From: Saussurea involucrata
Lineage: Eukaryota; Streptophyta; Magnoliopsida; Asterales; Asteraceae
Reading direction: 5' to 3'
Assembly: GCA_033807775.1 (NCBI GenBank)
Contig: CM066317.1
Coordinates: forward strand, 12,349,370 to 12,413,369
DNA: 64,000 bases
The first letter of the stretch is position 1; each line of letters starts with the position of its first letter. The notes under the pieces were generated by a model, which worked only from the letters and a program-made list of their open reading frames with translations, searched no databases and was not told the origin of the DNA. Both the position numbers and the translations under genes were made by a program. Shown here piece by piece: positions 55,678-64,000 of this stretch.

Positions 55678-56273
55678 ATACCCCACATTTTCTATTCAAA
55701 CTCTAATAATACCCCACATTTGAATAGAAAATAAGATATTCTCAAAGTATTTATTGTTCTTATTCAGGAAATAACCATGAAATGCATCAGAAAAGGTGTC
55801 TAGGTGACTTGAACCGTTCATAGTGAGTATTCATCGGACCTACTTTGTGGGTAGTGACGAAGAGTCTTGAACTAACCACGTTTTGTAGTAAGTCAAGTCA
55901 ATGAATATCACACAAATCATGTTTATGCATAGTTGACTCTTACCGCTGTGTTCATTTCGGTCGTGAACAATCCTTCTTCATGAGAATTTTAGAAGACGTA
56001 GCCATATCCGTCTTCAAAGATGCGACCCCACATCAATCTCATATAGGTAATACTGATCAAGAACATTCCGTTGTGTTCCACCAACAAGCTATCAGTATTA
56101 TTAAGAATAAGAATTCAACCCTTAAATCATCAACGGAAAATACACTGGAATAAACATCATAGGAATAGGCGTACCTGTGTATTCGGTCTTGAGTTTTCCT
56201 CAACTAGTTGTCCTATTGAACCTAGACCATGGGATCTCCAATGTTGCTAGGTTAGGTTTCCGCCGAGTAGAAC
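55678..56273 (-). other. 3' untranslated region of the minus-strand copia element
   Basis: About 600 bp between RNase H and the LTR with no frame. It includes two AATACCCCACATTT phrases (purine tracts on the minus strand) at 55677-55730. Confidence 0.6.
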
Positions 56274-57924
56274 TCATTGAATTGTCTTTAAGCCCATTCC
56301 CCTCGATGTATAAGAGACTTGTTCTCTATTAAGGCCTTTTGTCAAAGGATCTGCGATAGCTTCCTTTGACTTCACATAATCGATGGAAATTATTCCATTC
56401 TTGAGCAAGTCTCGTATCGTTTTGTGGCGACGTCTGATATGTCTCGATTTGCCGTTATAAATTTGATTCTTTGCTCTTGTAAGAGCAGCCATACTATCAC
56501 AATGTATGCAAACGGCGGTAACAGGCTTAGGCCACAAGGGAATACCCTCTAGGAAGCTTTTAAGCCATTCTGCCTCTTCGGCAGCTTTATCTAAGGCTAC
56601 GAATTCGGCTTCCATGGTTGACCGTGTATTCACGGTTTGCTTTGAAGATTTCCAAGATATGGCTGCACCACCAAGTGTAAACACATAGCCACTTGTGGAC
56701 TTACTTTCAGAATGATTGGAAATCCAGTTTGCATCACGATATCCTTCTAGTACGGGAGGATATTTGGTATAGTATAACATAGTTCATTGTGTATTTGAGA
56801 TATCGAAGCACTCTTATAAGTGCATACCAATGATCCTTACTTGGGTTATGTGAGTATCGACTAAGTCTACTCACGGTATATGCTAGATCCGGTCTTGTAC
56901 AAGTCATAATGTACATCAAACTTCCAAGCACTTGAGTGTATTCCAATTGAGATACACTCTCTCCTTGATTCTTCTTAAGTTGGCTTGAAGGATCAAAAGA
57001 AGTGACTACCGGTCTATCATCATAGTGACCAAATTTCCTAAGAACTTTCTCAACATAGTGAGATTGAGTCAGAATGTAACCGTTAGGATCTCTTTGGATC
57101 TTAATCCCAAGAATTACATCGGCTACTCCAAGATCCTTCATGTCAAACGAGGAGTGCAACATCTTCTTGGTTTGATTGATTACATCCAAGTTGGTCCCCA
57201 TGATTAGCATATCATATACATATAGACATATTATGACACATGCGTTCTTGCATTGTTTCACATATACGCATTTGTCACACTCATTAATTTGGAAACCATT
57301 TGTTAGAAGAGTGTTATCAAACTTCTCATGCCATTGCTTTGGGGCTTGTTTAAGTCCATATAAAGACTTAACAAGTTTGCATACTTTGTTCTCTTGGCCT
57401 CTTACAACAAAACCTTCCGGTTGTTGCATATATATTTCTTCATCTAATTCACCATTTAAGAAAGCAGTTTTCACATCCATTTGATGTATTTGTAGGTTGT
57501 GAATTGCTGCTATAGCCATCAATGTCCTAATAGACGTGATTCGTGTTACCGGTGAATAGGTGCCAAAGAAATCTTGACCTTCCTTTTGGCGGTAACCTTT
57601 GGCAACTAATCGAGCTTTATATTTCTCTATAGTGCCATCAGGTCTTAGTTCCTGCTTGAAGATCCATTTATGACCAATTACCTTGTGACCCGGTGGTAAA
57701 TCTACCAATCTCCATGTGTTATTTTGAACAATGGAGTCTATCTCACCTTGAATAGCCTCTTTCCAATAAGGTGCCTCCGATGAATCCATGGCGGCTTTAT
57801 AGGATTGAGGTTCTTCATCGACAACGAATATCATGAAGTCGGGTCCAAAGTCTTTAGCAATCTTTCCCCTTTTACTTCTTCTAGGCTCCAAGTTTTCTTC
57901 TTGAGCCTTTGATGTACCCTATTC
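56274..57924 (-). pseudogene. Copia RT and RNase H, broken
   Basis: RT reads from 57891 (EPRRSKRG) through WKEAI, NNTWRLVDLP, KWIFK, LVAKGY, MDVKTAFLNG and SLYGLKQAP. The catalytic box reads YVYD instead of YVDD (about 57215), a loss of an essential aspartate. A frameshift near 56770 leads into RNase H (YRDANWISN, SWKSSKQ, TRSTMEAEF, ADPLTKGL), which ends at 56274. An in-frame TAG lies close to the insertion target near 57915. The enzyme cannot be active. Confidence 0.92.
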
Positions 57925-57929
57925 ATTTG

Positions 57930-59143
57930 TGTTGGTGCAAGTGTACCACATCTCTATATATTTATATATATTTATTTTGATGATTACAAACACACCGTAT
58001 TATTGTTTATCTAACAATTTAATCCAAGTGTGCAGTTGTTGAAGAACACGAAGATTTAATCTGAAGGGTTCAAAGACGGAAGTGTTTACGTCGTCATTAT
58101 TGTTTATAACTAATAATGATAAACACCCTAAAATAATATACCACTTGGATATTTCTAAAAACCTTAAATAATTTATTTAAATAAGTTTTTTGAGAAGATT
58201 CAGCAAGATTTGGTTGCGTCCTGAAGCTGTCCTTTTTCTGACGGCGGTATACCGCGGCGGTACAGCCGGTATACCGCGGGTACACTACGGCCGGTATACC
58301 GCGGCTGTTCAGCCGGTATACCGCGGCAGGCTCGTGTACAATTCTGATTGGTTGAAAGTTACTTTTCCTGACGGCGGTATACCGCGAGTCCCAGCCGGTA
58401 TACCGCGGGTACGTAATTCCAGAAGTCAACTTTGCATAGAGCCGTGAGTGTCAGTGTACTTTCTGACCGCGGTATACCGCGGTGTGCAAGGCGGTATACC
58501 GCCAGGTCATGTGACCGTTGGAAGTCTTCATGCTATATATATTACATGCTGGTGATGAAGATCAGTAGACTACAACACAACAGTAACAACAAGCAGCAAC
58601 CACACTCTCAGCTCTCTCATTTATAATATATATATTTTATAAAACATTTTTTATAAAATATCCAAGTGTGAGATATTATACAAGAGTGATTACCCATTGT
58701 GAGTTATACTCCTCTTGTAAGCATTTGAATAACGGGTGTGTGATCCTGTACATCTCATAGCAGAAGCTTGAGAATCAATTACGTTACCTTTGTACTTGGT
58801 TTGTATTCTACCGTAAAGAATACATTTTTTGGATCGTGTCGGGAAGTGTCTCGGCTGCTGGTTTATCACAGTTGGTGGTAAATCAGTAAATCTCTGTGTC
58901 AAGTATCTCTATCCCTTATCTCTTTATTTATTCCGCTGTGCTTTATTATATTTATTTATATAAACTGCTTTGCATTTATATTTATTTATATAATCTCTGT
59001 GTATTTGTTTTTATTTACACTCTTCGTTATTATGTGTATACTCTGATTTATTTATACTATTTCTGTACTGTATTTATTTGTAAAAGATTTTTTGAAAGTA
59101 AAAGATTTTAAATACAACCTTACCCCCCCTAGGTTGTCTAACA
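57930..59143 (+). repeat. 5' LTR of the gag-only copia-type element
   Basis: Begins TGTTGGTGCAAGTGTACC and ends AGGTTGTCTAACA. It contains eight copies of the palindrome CGGTATACCG (58245-58501). Frames inside are not genes. Confidence 0.95.
58245..58501. repeat. Array of eight CGGTATACCG palindromes in the LTR
   Basis: Exact copies start at 58245, 58267, 58292, 58314, 58375, 58396, 58470 and 58492; most extend to CCGGTATACCGCGG. Spacing is irregular (about 21-74 bp). The same array is in the 3' LTR (62152-62408). CpG-dense in an otherwise AT-rich LTR. Confidence 0.95.
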
Positions 59144-59145
59144 TT

Positions 59146-59157
59146 TGGTATCAGAGC
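59146..59157 (+). other. Primer-binding site of the gag-only copia-type element
   Basis: TGGTATCAGAGC two bases after the 5' LTR; initiator tRNA-Met type. Confidence 0.92.
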
Positions 59158-59202
59158 AGGTCTTTCAAAAATATTCTGCATAATTTTCTCTTATTCTTCT
59201 AA

Positions 59203-61113
59203 ATGGCTCAACAAACTAATATCGTGTTTTCAAAACCTCCTTTGATAGATACTGAAAAGTTTGGCATTTGGGCCGAGCTATTTGAATGTCACGTGCGTGG
59301 CAAAAATCAAAAGATTTGGAATATTATAGAAAAAGGGAATTTTAAACCCACCATTGTGAAAGATGATGTTTATATTGATAAACCTATAGATGACTGGACT
59401 ACTTCTGATGAAGCTCATTTTTGTTTAAACTTTGAAGCTAAGAATATATTATATGCTGCTTTAACAACTGACGAAATTGAAAGAGTATATACATATAAAA
59501 CTGCAAATCAAATATGGGAAAGTTTAAATAATACTCATCGTGGAAACACGGAGGTTAAATCTAGTAAAGTGAATATTTTAGTTCACGATTATGAACTATT
59601 CGAAATGAAACAAGATGAGTCAATTGACTCAATGTTTAAAAGATTTAACCTTATTGTGACTACTTTGAAAGGTTTGGATCGCACTTATCCTAACGAGGAC
59701 TATATAAGGAAAATCCTACGAGCTCTTCCTTCGGAGTGGATGCAAAAGATAACATCTTTAGAAGACTCCCGTGACCTTTCCATAATGAAGATAGATGACT
59801 TGATCGGTAATCTTAAAGTGCATGAAATTGCACTTAAAAGAAACAAAGATCGGGAGCAAGTTAAAAAGAAATCAATCGCTCTCAATGTCTCAACACCAAA
59901 AGATGAGAAGAAAAAGGAGAAAGCTAGCTCCTCGAAAGATCCATCCGAAACTCTCGATGAAGTCGCCATGTTGGTAAGAAACTTTTCCAAATTTCTTAAT
60001 AATAATAATAAATTTTCTAACAATGGCAGATTTCAAAGAAACGGTAACTACCGTCGTGGTGGTGAAAATCGAAGTCGTAAGTTCCATAAACGAGACGAAA
60101 AAGTTAAGAAAAATGGCGACTCGAGTGAAGACGATAAAGCTAAGCCAAAGAGAGGCTTTTGCTACTCATGTGGTGACAAAGACCACTACGCCAATGAATG
60201 TCCGAAAAAGAACAAGTTCCAAAAGAAGAAGGAGAAAGCCTTCATTGGAGGCGCGTGGAGCGAGAGTGAAGAAGAAGATGACTATCAAGCCATTTGTCTT
60301 ATGGCCGAAAGCGACGACGAGGTAAAATCTTCTTACTCAGATTACGATAGTGATTATGAAAGTGATAATGAAAATAATCTTGAAGAATTATATGAATCTT
60401 TTCATAAAATGGCCGCTCTTGCAAATCGTTACCAAGATGAGAATGCTATGTTAAAAGAAACTGTAAATGCATGTAAAAAGGAAATAAAAAATGTTAAACA
60501 AAAATCTGAAAATGATATGGATATAATTGCTAAATTAGAAACTAAATTAGGAGAAAAAGATTTTTGTAAATCTTGTGATGCTTTAAATAAAGAAATTGCA
60601 TGCTTAAATAAAAAATCGCATGAAAATATTATTTGTACAAAATGTGATATTCTTGATAATGAGATTACTTGTTTAAAGGCTAAATGTGCTTCATATGAAA
60701 AAGATAACATGCTAGCTAAAGCCTTTGAAAGTAGTAATGAGAAAGTTCTTAACATGCTTAATATGCCTAACCGTATAAAATGTAGAAAAGGCATTGGTTC
60801 CAATACTTGTGTTGATAAATGTTCATGTATACCCATCAAAAGATTTTATGAATCACCTAAAGTAAATACAAGAAATCAATATGTGCAAAAACCTCCGTAT
60901 GTGCGTAAAATAAATAATGTAAATTATAATACGAGAAAACCGTATGCTCGCATGTACCATGATAAATATTCTAAACCTAATAACAATGCGAATGTAAATG
61001 CTTGTTTTTATGTGTATGATAAATATAATCGCAAAATTAAAATGGTAAATAAATGGATTCCAAAAGGAATGTTTAGTAATGATAATCCCGGTGGAATGCG
61101 TTTATGGTTTTAA
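59203..61113 (+). CDS. Copia-type Gag, 636 aa, with extra Cys-rich coiled-coil C-terminus
   Basis: Intact frame 59 bp after the LTR. Residues about 10-220 form a UBN2-type copia Gag core (FGIWAELFE, IWESLN, LKGLDRTYPNED, LRALPSEW). A Lys/Ser-rich linker follows, then a CCHC knuckle (CYSCGDKDHYANEC, about 322-335) and an acidic stretch. A long helical region (about 400-510) contains two copies of CX2CD-L-EI-CL. The C-terminus is basic and ends KWIPKGMFSNDNPGG, where a polyprotein would normally go on. It assembles particles in the cytoplasm; enzymes must come from elsewhere. The frame has no lesions, fitting the element's youth. Confidence 0.92.
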   Translation: MAQQTNIVFSKPPLIDTEKFGIWAELFECHVRGKNQKIWNIIEKGNFKPTIVKDDVYIDKPIDDWTTSDEAHFCLNFEAKNILYAALTTDEIERVYTYKTANQIWESLNNTHRGNTEVKSSKVNILVHDYELFEMKQDESIDSMFKRFNLIVTTLKGLDRTYPNEDYIRKILRALPSEWMQKITSLEDSRDLSIMKIDDLIGNLKVHEIALKRNKDREQVKKKSIALNVSTPKDEKKKEKASSSKDPSETLDEVAMLVRNFSKFLNNNNKFSNNGRFQRNGNYRRGGENRSRKFHKRDEKVKKNGDSSEDDKAKPKRGFCYSCGDKDHYANECPKKNKFQKKKEKAFIGGAWSESEEEDDYQAICLMAESDDEVKSSYSDYDSDYESDNENNLEELYESFHKMAALANRYQDENAMLKETVNACKKEIKNVKQKSENDMDIIAKLETKLGEKDFCKSCDALNKEIACLNKKSHENIICTKCDILDNEITCLKAKCASYEKDNMLAKAFESSNEKVLNMLNMPNRIKCRKGIGSNTCVDKCSCIPIKRFYESPKVNTRNQYVQKPPYVRKINNVNYNTRKPYARMYHDKYSKPNNNANVNACFYVYDKYNRKIKMVNKWIPKGMFSNDNPGGMRLWF

Positions 61114-61255
61114 ACCATTTATATGGCTTTGTATGTTTGTCGTGTTTGTTTTATGTCGACAACATATTTTTTTGCAGTTTATGTTTTATACTAACTGTTA
61201 AAAGGACCCATAAGAAAAGGGTACCACGAAATATTTTCTTTGCCTTTTGTAGGTG

Positions 61256-61486
61256 TTTCCTGACGAGGATATAATACGTGTTTCCTGGCGAGGATATAAT
61301 ACGTTGTTTCCTGGCGAGGATATAATACGTGTTACCTGCCGAGGTTATAATACGTGGTTACCTGCCGAGGTTATAATACGTGGTTTCCTGGCGAGGTTAT
61401 AATACGTGGTTTCCTGGCGAGGATATAATACGTGTTACCTGCCGAGGTTATAATACGTGGTTACCTGACGAGGTCATAATACGTGG
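61256..61486 (+). repeat. Nine-copy 26-bp minisatellite downstream of gag
   Basis: Units of 25-26 bp read TTTCCTGGCGAGGATATAATACGTG or TTACCTGCCGAGGTTATAATACGTGG, alternating in type. It lies where pol would begin in a complete element. There are no unique spacers, so it is a minisatellite. Confidence 0.92.
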
Positions 61487-61822
61487 TGTTTTTTTTTCAC
61501 ATAAAATTAACCGAAAATTGAAGCCTTAAGATCCGTTTTGGTGCAAGTGTTTCGTATTGGTTTGTATATCTTTGTCTCTATTGCTTTTTGCATTTTATTT
61601 TATCCCTCAAATTTTATAAAATCAAATTGATATCGTTATTAATTTGAGGGGGAGCGTTTTAGCTCTTTACCCATGAGTTTATGCTACCTCAATTATATGC
61701 ATATTTTGAGGGGGAGCATCTCTCGAGGGGAAGCATACCGTATTTCTTGACCCTTTTTGTTTCGACAAACGGGGGAGAGAAACCGCATATGCTCTTGCTT
61801 AGCGGTTGTGTTTGTCATCATC
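61487..61822 (+). other. 3' untranslated region of the gag-only copia-type element
   Basis: About 340 bp with several GGGGGAG runs (61652, 61710, 61771) like those of SIRE-type copia elements. No conserved frame. Confidence 0.6.
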
Positions 61823-61836
61823 AAAAAGGGGGAGAT
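61823..61836 (+). other. Polypurine tract of the gag-only copia-type element
   Basis: AAAAAGGGGGAGAT immediately before the 3' LTR. Confidence 0.88.
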
Positions 61837-63050
61837 TGTTGGTGCAAGTGTACCACATCTCTATATATTTATATATATTTATTTTGATGATTACAAACAC
61901 ACCGTATTATTGTTTATCTAACAATTTAATCCAAGTGTGCAGTTGTTGAAGAACACGAAGATTTAATCTGAAGGGTTCAAAGACGGAAGTGTTTACGTCG
62001 TCATTATTGTTTATAACTAATAATGATAAACACCCTAAAATAATATACCACTTGGATATTTCTAAAAACCTTAAATAATTTATTTAAATAAGTTTTTTGA
62101 GAAGATTCAGCAAGATTTGGTTGCGTCCTGAAGCTGTCCTTTTTCTGACGGCGGTATACCGCGGCGGTACAGCCGGTATACCGCGGGTACACTACGGCCG
62201 GTATACCGCGGCTGTTCAGCCGGTATACCGCGGCAGGCTCGTGTACAATTCTGATTGGTTGAAAGTTACTTTTCCTGACGGCGGTATACCGCGAGTCCCA
62301 GCCGGTATACCGCGGGTACGTAATTCCAGAAGTCAACTTTGCATAGAGCCGTGAGTGTCAGTGTACTTTCTGACCGCGGTATACCGCGGTGTGCAAGGCG
62401 GTATACCGCCAGGTCATGTGACCGTTGGAAGTCTTCATGCTATATATATTACATGCTGGTGATGAAGATCAGTAGACTACAACACAACAGTAACAACAAG
62501 CAGCAACCACACTCTCAGCTCTCTCATTTATAATATATATATTTTATAAAACATTTTTTATAAAATATCCAAGTGTGAGATATTATACAAGAGTGATTAC
62601 CCATTGTGAGTTATACTCCTCTTGTAAGCATTTGAATAACGGGTGTGTGATCCTGTACATCTCATAGCAGAAGCTTGAGAATCAATTACGTTACCTTTGT
62701 ACTTGGTTTGTATTCTACCGTAAAGAATACATTTTTTGGATCGTGTCGGGAAGTGTCTCGGCTGCTGGTTTATCACAGTTGGTGGTAAATCAGTAAATCT
62801 CTGTGTCAAGTATCTCTATCCCTTATCTCTTTATTTATTCCGCTGTGCTTTATTATATTTATTTATATAAACTGCTTTGCATTTATATTTATTTATATAA
62901 TCTCTGTGTATTTGTTTTTATTTACACTCTTCGTTATTATGTGTATACTCTGATTTATTTATACTATTTCTGTACTGTATTTATTTGTAAAAGATTTTTT
63001 GAAAGTAAAAGATTTTAAATACAACCTTACCCCCCCTAGGTTGTCTAACA
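61837..63050 (+). repeat. 3' LTR of the gag-only copia-type element
   Basis: 1,214 bp, apparently identical to 57930-59143, and followed by the ATTTG target duplication. Confidence 0.95.
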
Positions 63051-64000
63051 ATTTGGTTTCTCAACACTATCGGTGTTTTCTACTTCACATACTCTCTTCC
63101 TTGGATTAGAGATTTCTTTCCCTTTATCCTTGTAAGGAAATATGTGTTCAAAGAATTCAGCCTCAATTGATTCCATAATTGTGTTGTTGTGGATATCTTC
63201 ATTGTTTGACTTATAGACCAGAAATCTATAAGCAGCACTATTACTTGCAGGACCAAGATATACACAATCAATGGTCTTCGGTCCAAGCTTTGTCCTTTTG
63301 GGTAAAGGTACTTGAACCTTTGCAAGGCAACCCCACACTTTCATCCTTTTGTATGATGGAAGTTTTCCTTTCCATAGTTCATAAGGAGATTTATCGCTCT
63401 TTTTATGAGGAATTCTGTTAAGTATCATATTTGCAGTTAAGCATGCTTCACCCCACAAACTATGTGGTGCTCCCGAAGTAATCAACATTGAATTAATCGT
63501 GTTTTTCAATGTTCTATTTTTCCTTTCGGCTACTCCATTTTGTTGTGGAGTATAGGGAGCCGTGGTTTGGTGAACTATGCCATGATGAGAACAAAATTCT
63601 GCAAAGTCCTTAGACTCATACTCTCCTCCTCTATCGGATCTCAGAATTTTTATTCTTTTATCAAGTTGGTTTTCAACTTCAGCTTTGTATGTCTTAAACA
63701 TATTCAAAGCTTCATCTTTGGTATGTATTAAGTATACATAACAGTATTTACTGCAATCATCAATAAATGATACATAATAGTTCTTTCCTCCACGTGTGGG
63801 TGTGGCTTTGTAATCACATAAATCGTTGTGGATAAGTCCAAGTACTTGATTAGACTTTTCAACAGATTTGTGTGGATGGCTTGAATATTTAGATTCAACA
63901 CATACCTCACATTTTGTCTTGTTATCCATGGAACACTTGGGTAGTAACCCAAGTTTTGTCATCCTTTGTAGGGATCAGAAGTTTACATGTCCTAGACGGG
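63051..64000 (-). pseudogene. Copia integrase, partial and broken
   Basis: On the minus strand the frame shows part of the HHCC zinc region (CEVCVESKYSSHPHKS, near 63920-63870). The catalytic core has FIDDCSKYCYVY (about 63765) and SDRGGEY (about 63630), then the PYTPQQNGVAERKNRT and SPYELWKGK boxes and the C-terminal KVWGC region. A TGA at 63975-63977 interrupts the upstream HVNF-SLQRM zinc region, where related elements have Arg, so a CGA-to-TGA change is likely. The frame is cut at 63051 by the gag-only element and would continue at 57924. Confidence 0.92.

Larger units (their letters stand above)
57930..63050 (+). mobile_element. Very recent gag-only copia-type LTR element
   Basis: Two 1,214-bp LTRs (57930-59143 and 61837-63050) appear identical base for base, with ATTTG target duplications at 57925-57929 and 63051-63055. 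The 2.7-kb interior has a primer-binding site, one gag frame, a minisatellite and a polypurine tract, but no protease, integrase, RT or RNase H. The long LTR, gag type and GGGGGAG-rich 3' region resemble SIRE-like copia elements. It would need enzymes from an autonomous relative. Identical LTRs imply insertion too recent for divergence. Confidence 0.95.
54857..64000 (-). mobile_element. Decayed Ty1/copia element, split by a younger insertion; runs out of the window
   Basis: The 3' LTR (54857-55677), RNase H and RT (56274-57924) and integrase (63051 onward) are in copia order on the minus strand. A gag-only element (57930-63050) interrupts the polyprotein between integrase and RT. The gag, protease and 5' LTR are beyond 64000. 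Stops, a frameshift and a changed RT active site show it is old. Confidence 0.92.

Noticed and set aside
58097..58447. Frames of 85 and 110 codons in the copia-type LTR
   Set aside because: They lie in both LTR copies and translate palindromic repeats; not polyprotein or host domains.
61256..61486. CRISPR-like array
   Set aside because: The units are head-to-tail without unique spacers, in a plant LTR element; it is a minisatellite.

Overview
The window is plant nuclear DNA, very probably from a eudicot. It is AT-rich, its genes have GT-AG introns, and it holds layered LTR retrotransposons, MITEs and SINEs. Several repeats (the GGTCCCTGTGGT inverted-repeat family, AGCTAGCTTATCA arrays) resemble ones I associate with Asteraceae, but the species cannot be fixed from the sequence. 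Three host genes can be supported: an intact 11-exon CER3-type wax alkane-synthesis gene (10233-17237, +), an ADA1/HFI1-type SAGA coactivator subunit (37459-38667, +) and a small two-exon gene for an unrecognised 94-aa protein (49452 to 44337, -) with a 4.8-kb intron.

Layout. 1-6839: a decayed Ty1/copia pol relic (+) split by a young gag-only Ty3/gypsy element (889-6036, -). 6840-10232: AT-rich nested inverted-repeat elements with a 17-bp-TSD retroposon inside. 10233-17237: CER3, whose introns carry a SINE, a 95-bp tandem array and Stowaway-like repeats. 17745-33635: a Ty1/copia element with near-identical LTRs. Its reverse transcriptase region is interrupted by a genome-length endogenous pararetrovirus (about 23010-30822) with the gene order of genus Caulimovirus. 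33636-36480: MITE-rich spacer. 37459-38667: ADA1. 38668-54856: repeats around and inside the small minus-strand gene. 54857-64000: a decayed Ty1/copia element (-) split by a very recent gag-only copia-type element (57930-63050, +) whose two 1,214-bp LTRs look identical.

The standout is the integrated caulimovirus. One genome unit is about 7,778 bp. It starts and ends at its tRNA-Met primer-binding site with a 12-bp terminal redundancy, and it is bordered by a 131-bp duplication of the retrotransposon it entered. Movement protein, the P3-type virion-associated protein, the P6-type transactivator/inclusion-body protein and ORF VII remain open. The aphid-factor, coat and polymerase genes carry stops or frameshifts. 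A 35S-like promoter with paired TGACG motifs is still visible.

A second theme is two independent gag-only LTR elements, one gypsy and one copia, whose LTRs each carry arrays of short CCGG-containing motifs. All readings are by eye; no searches or alignments were run.
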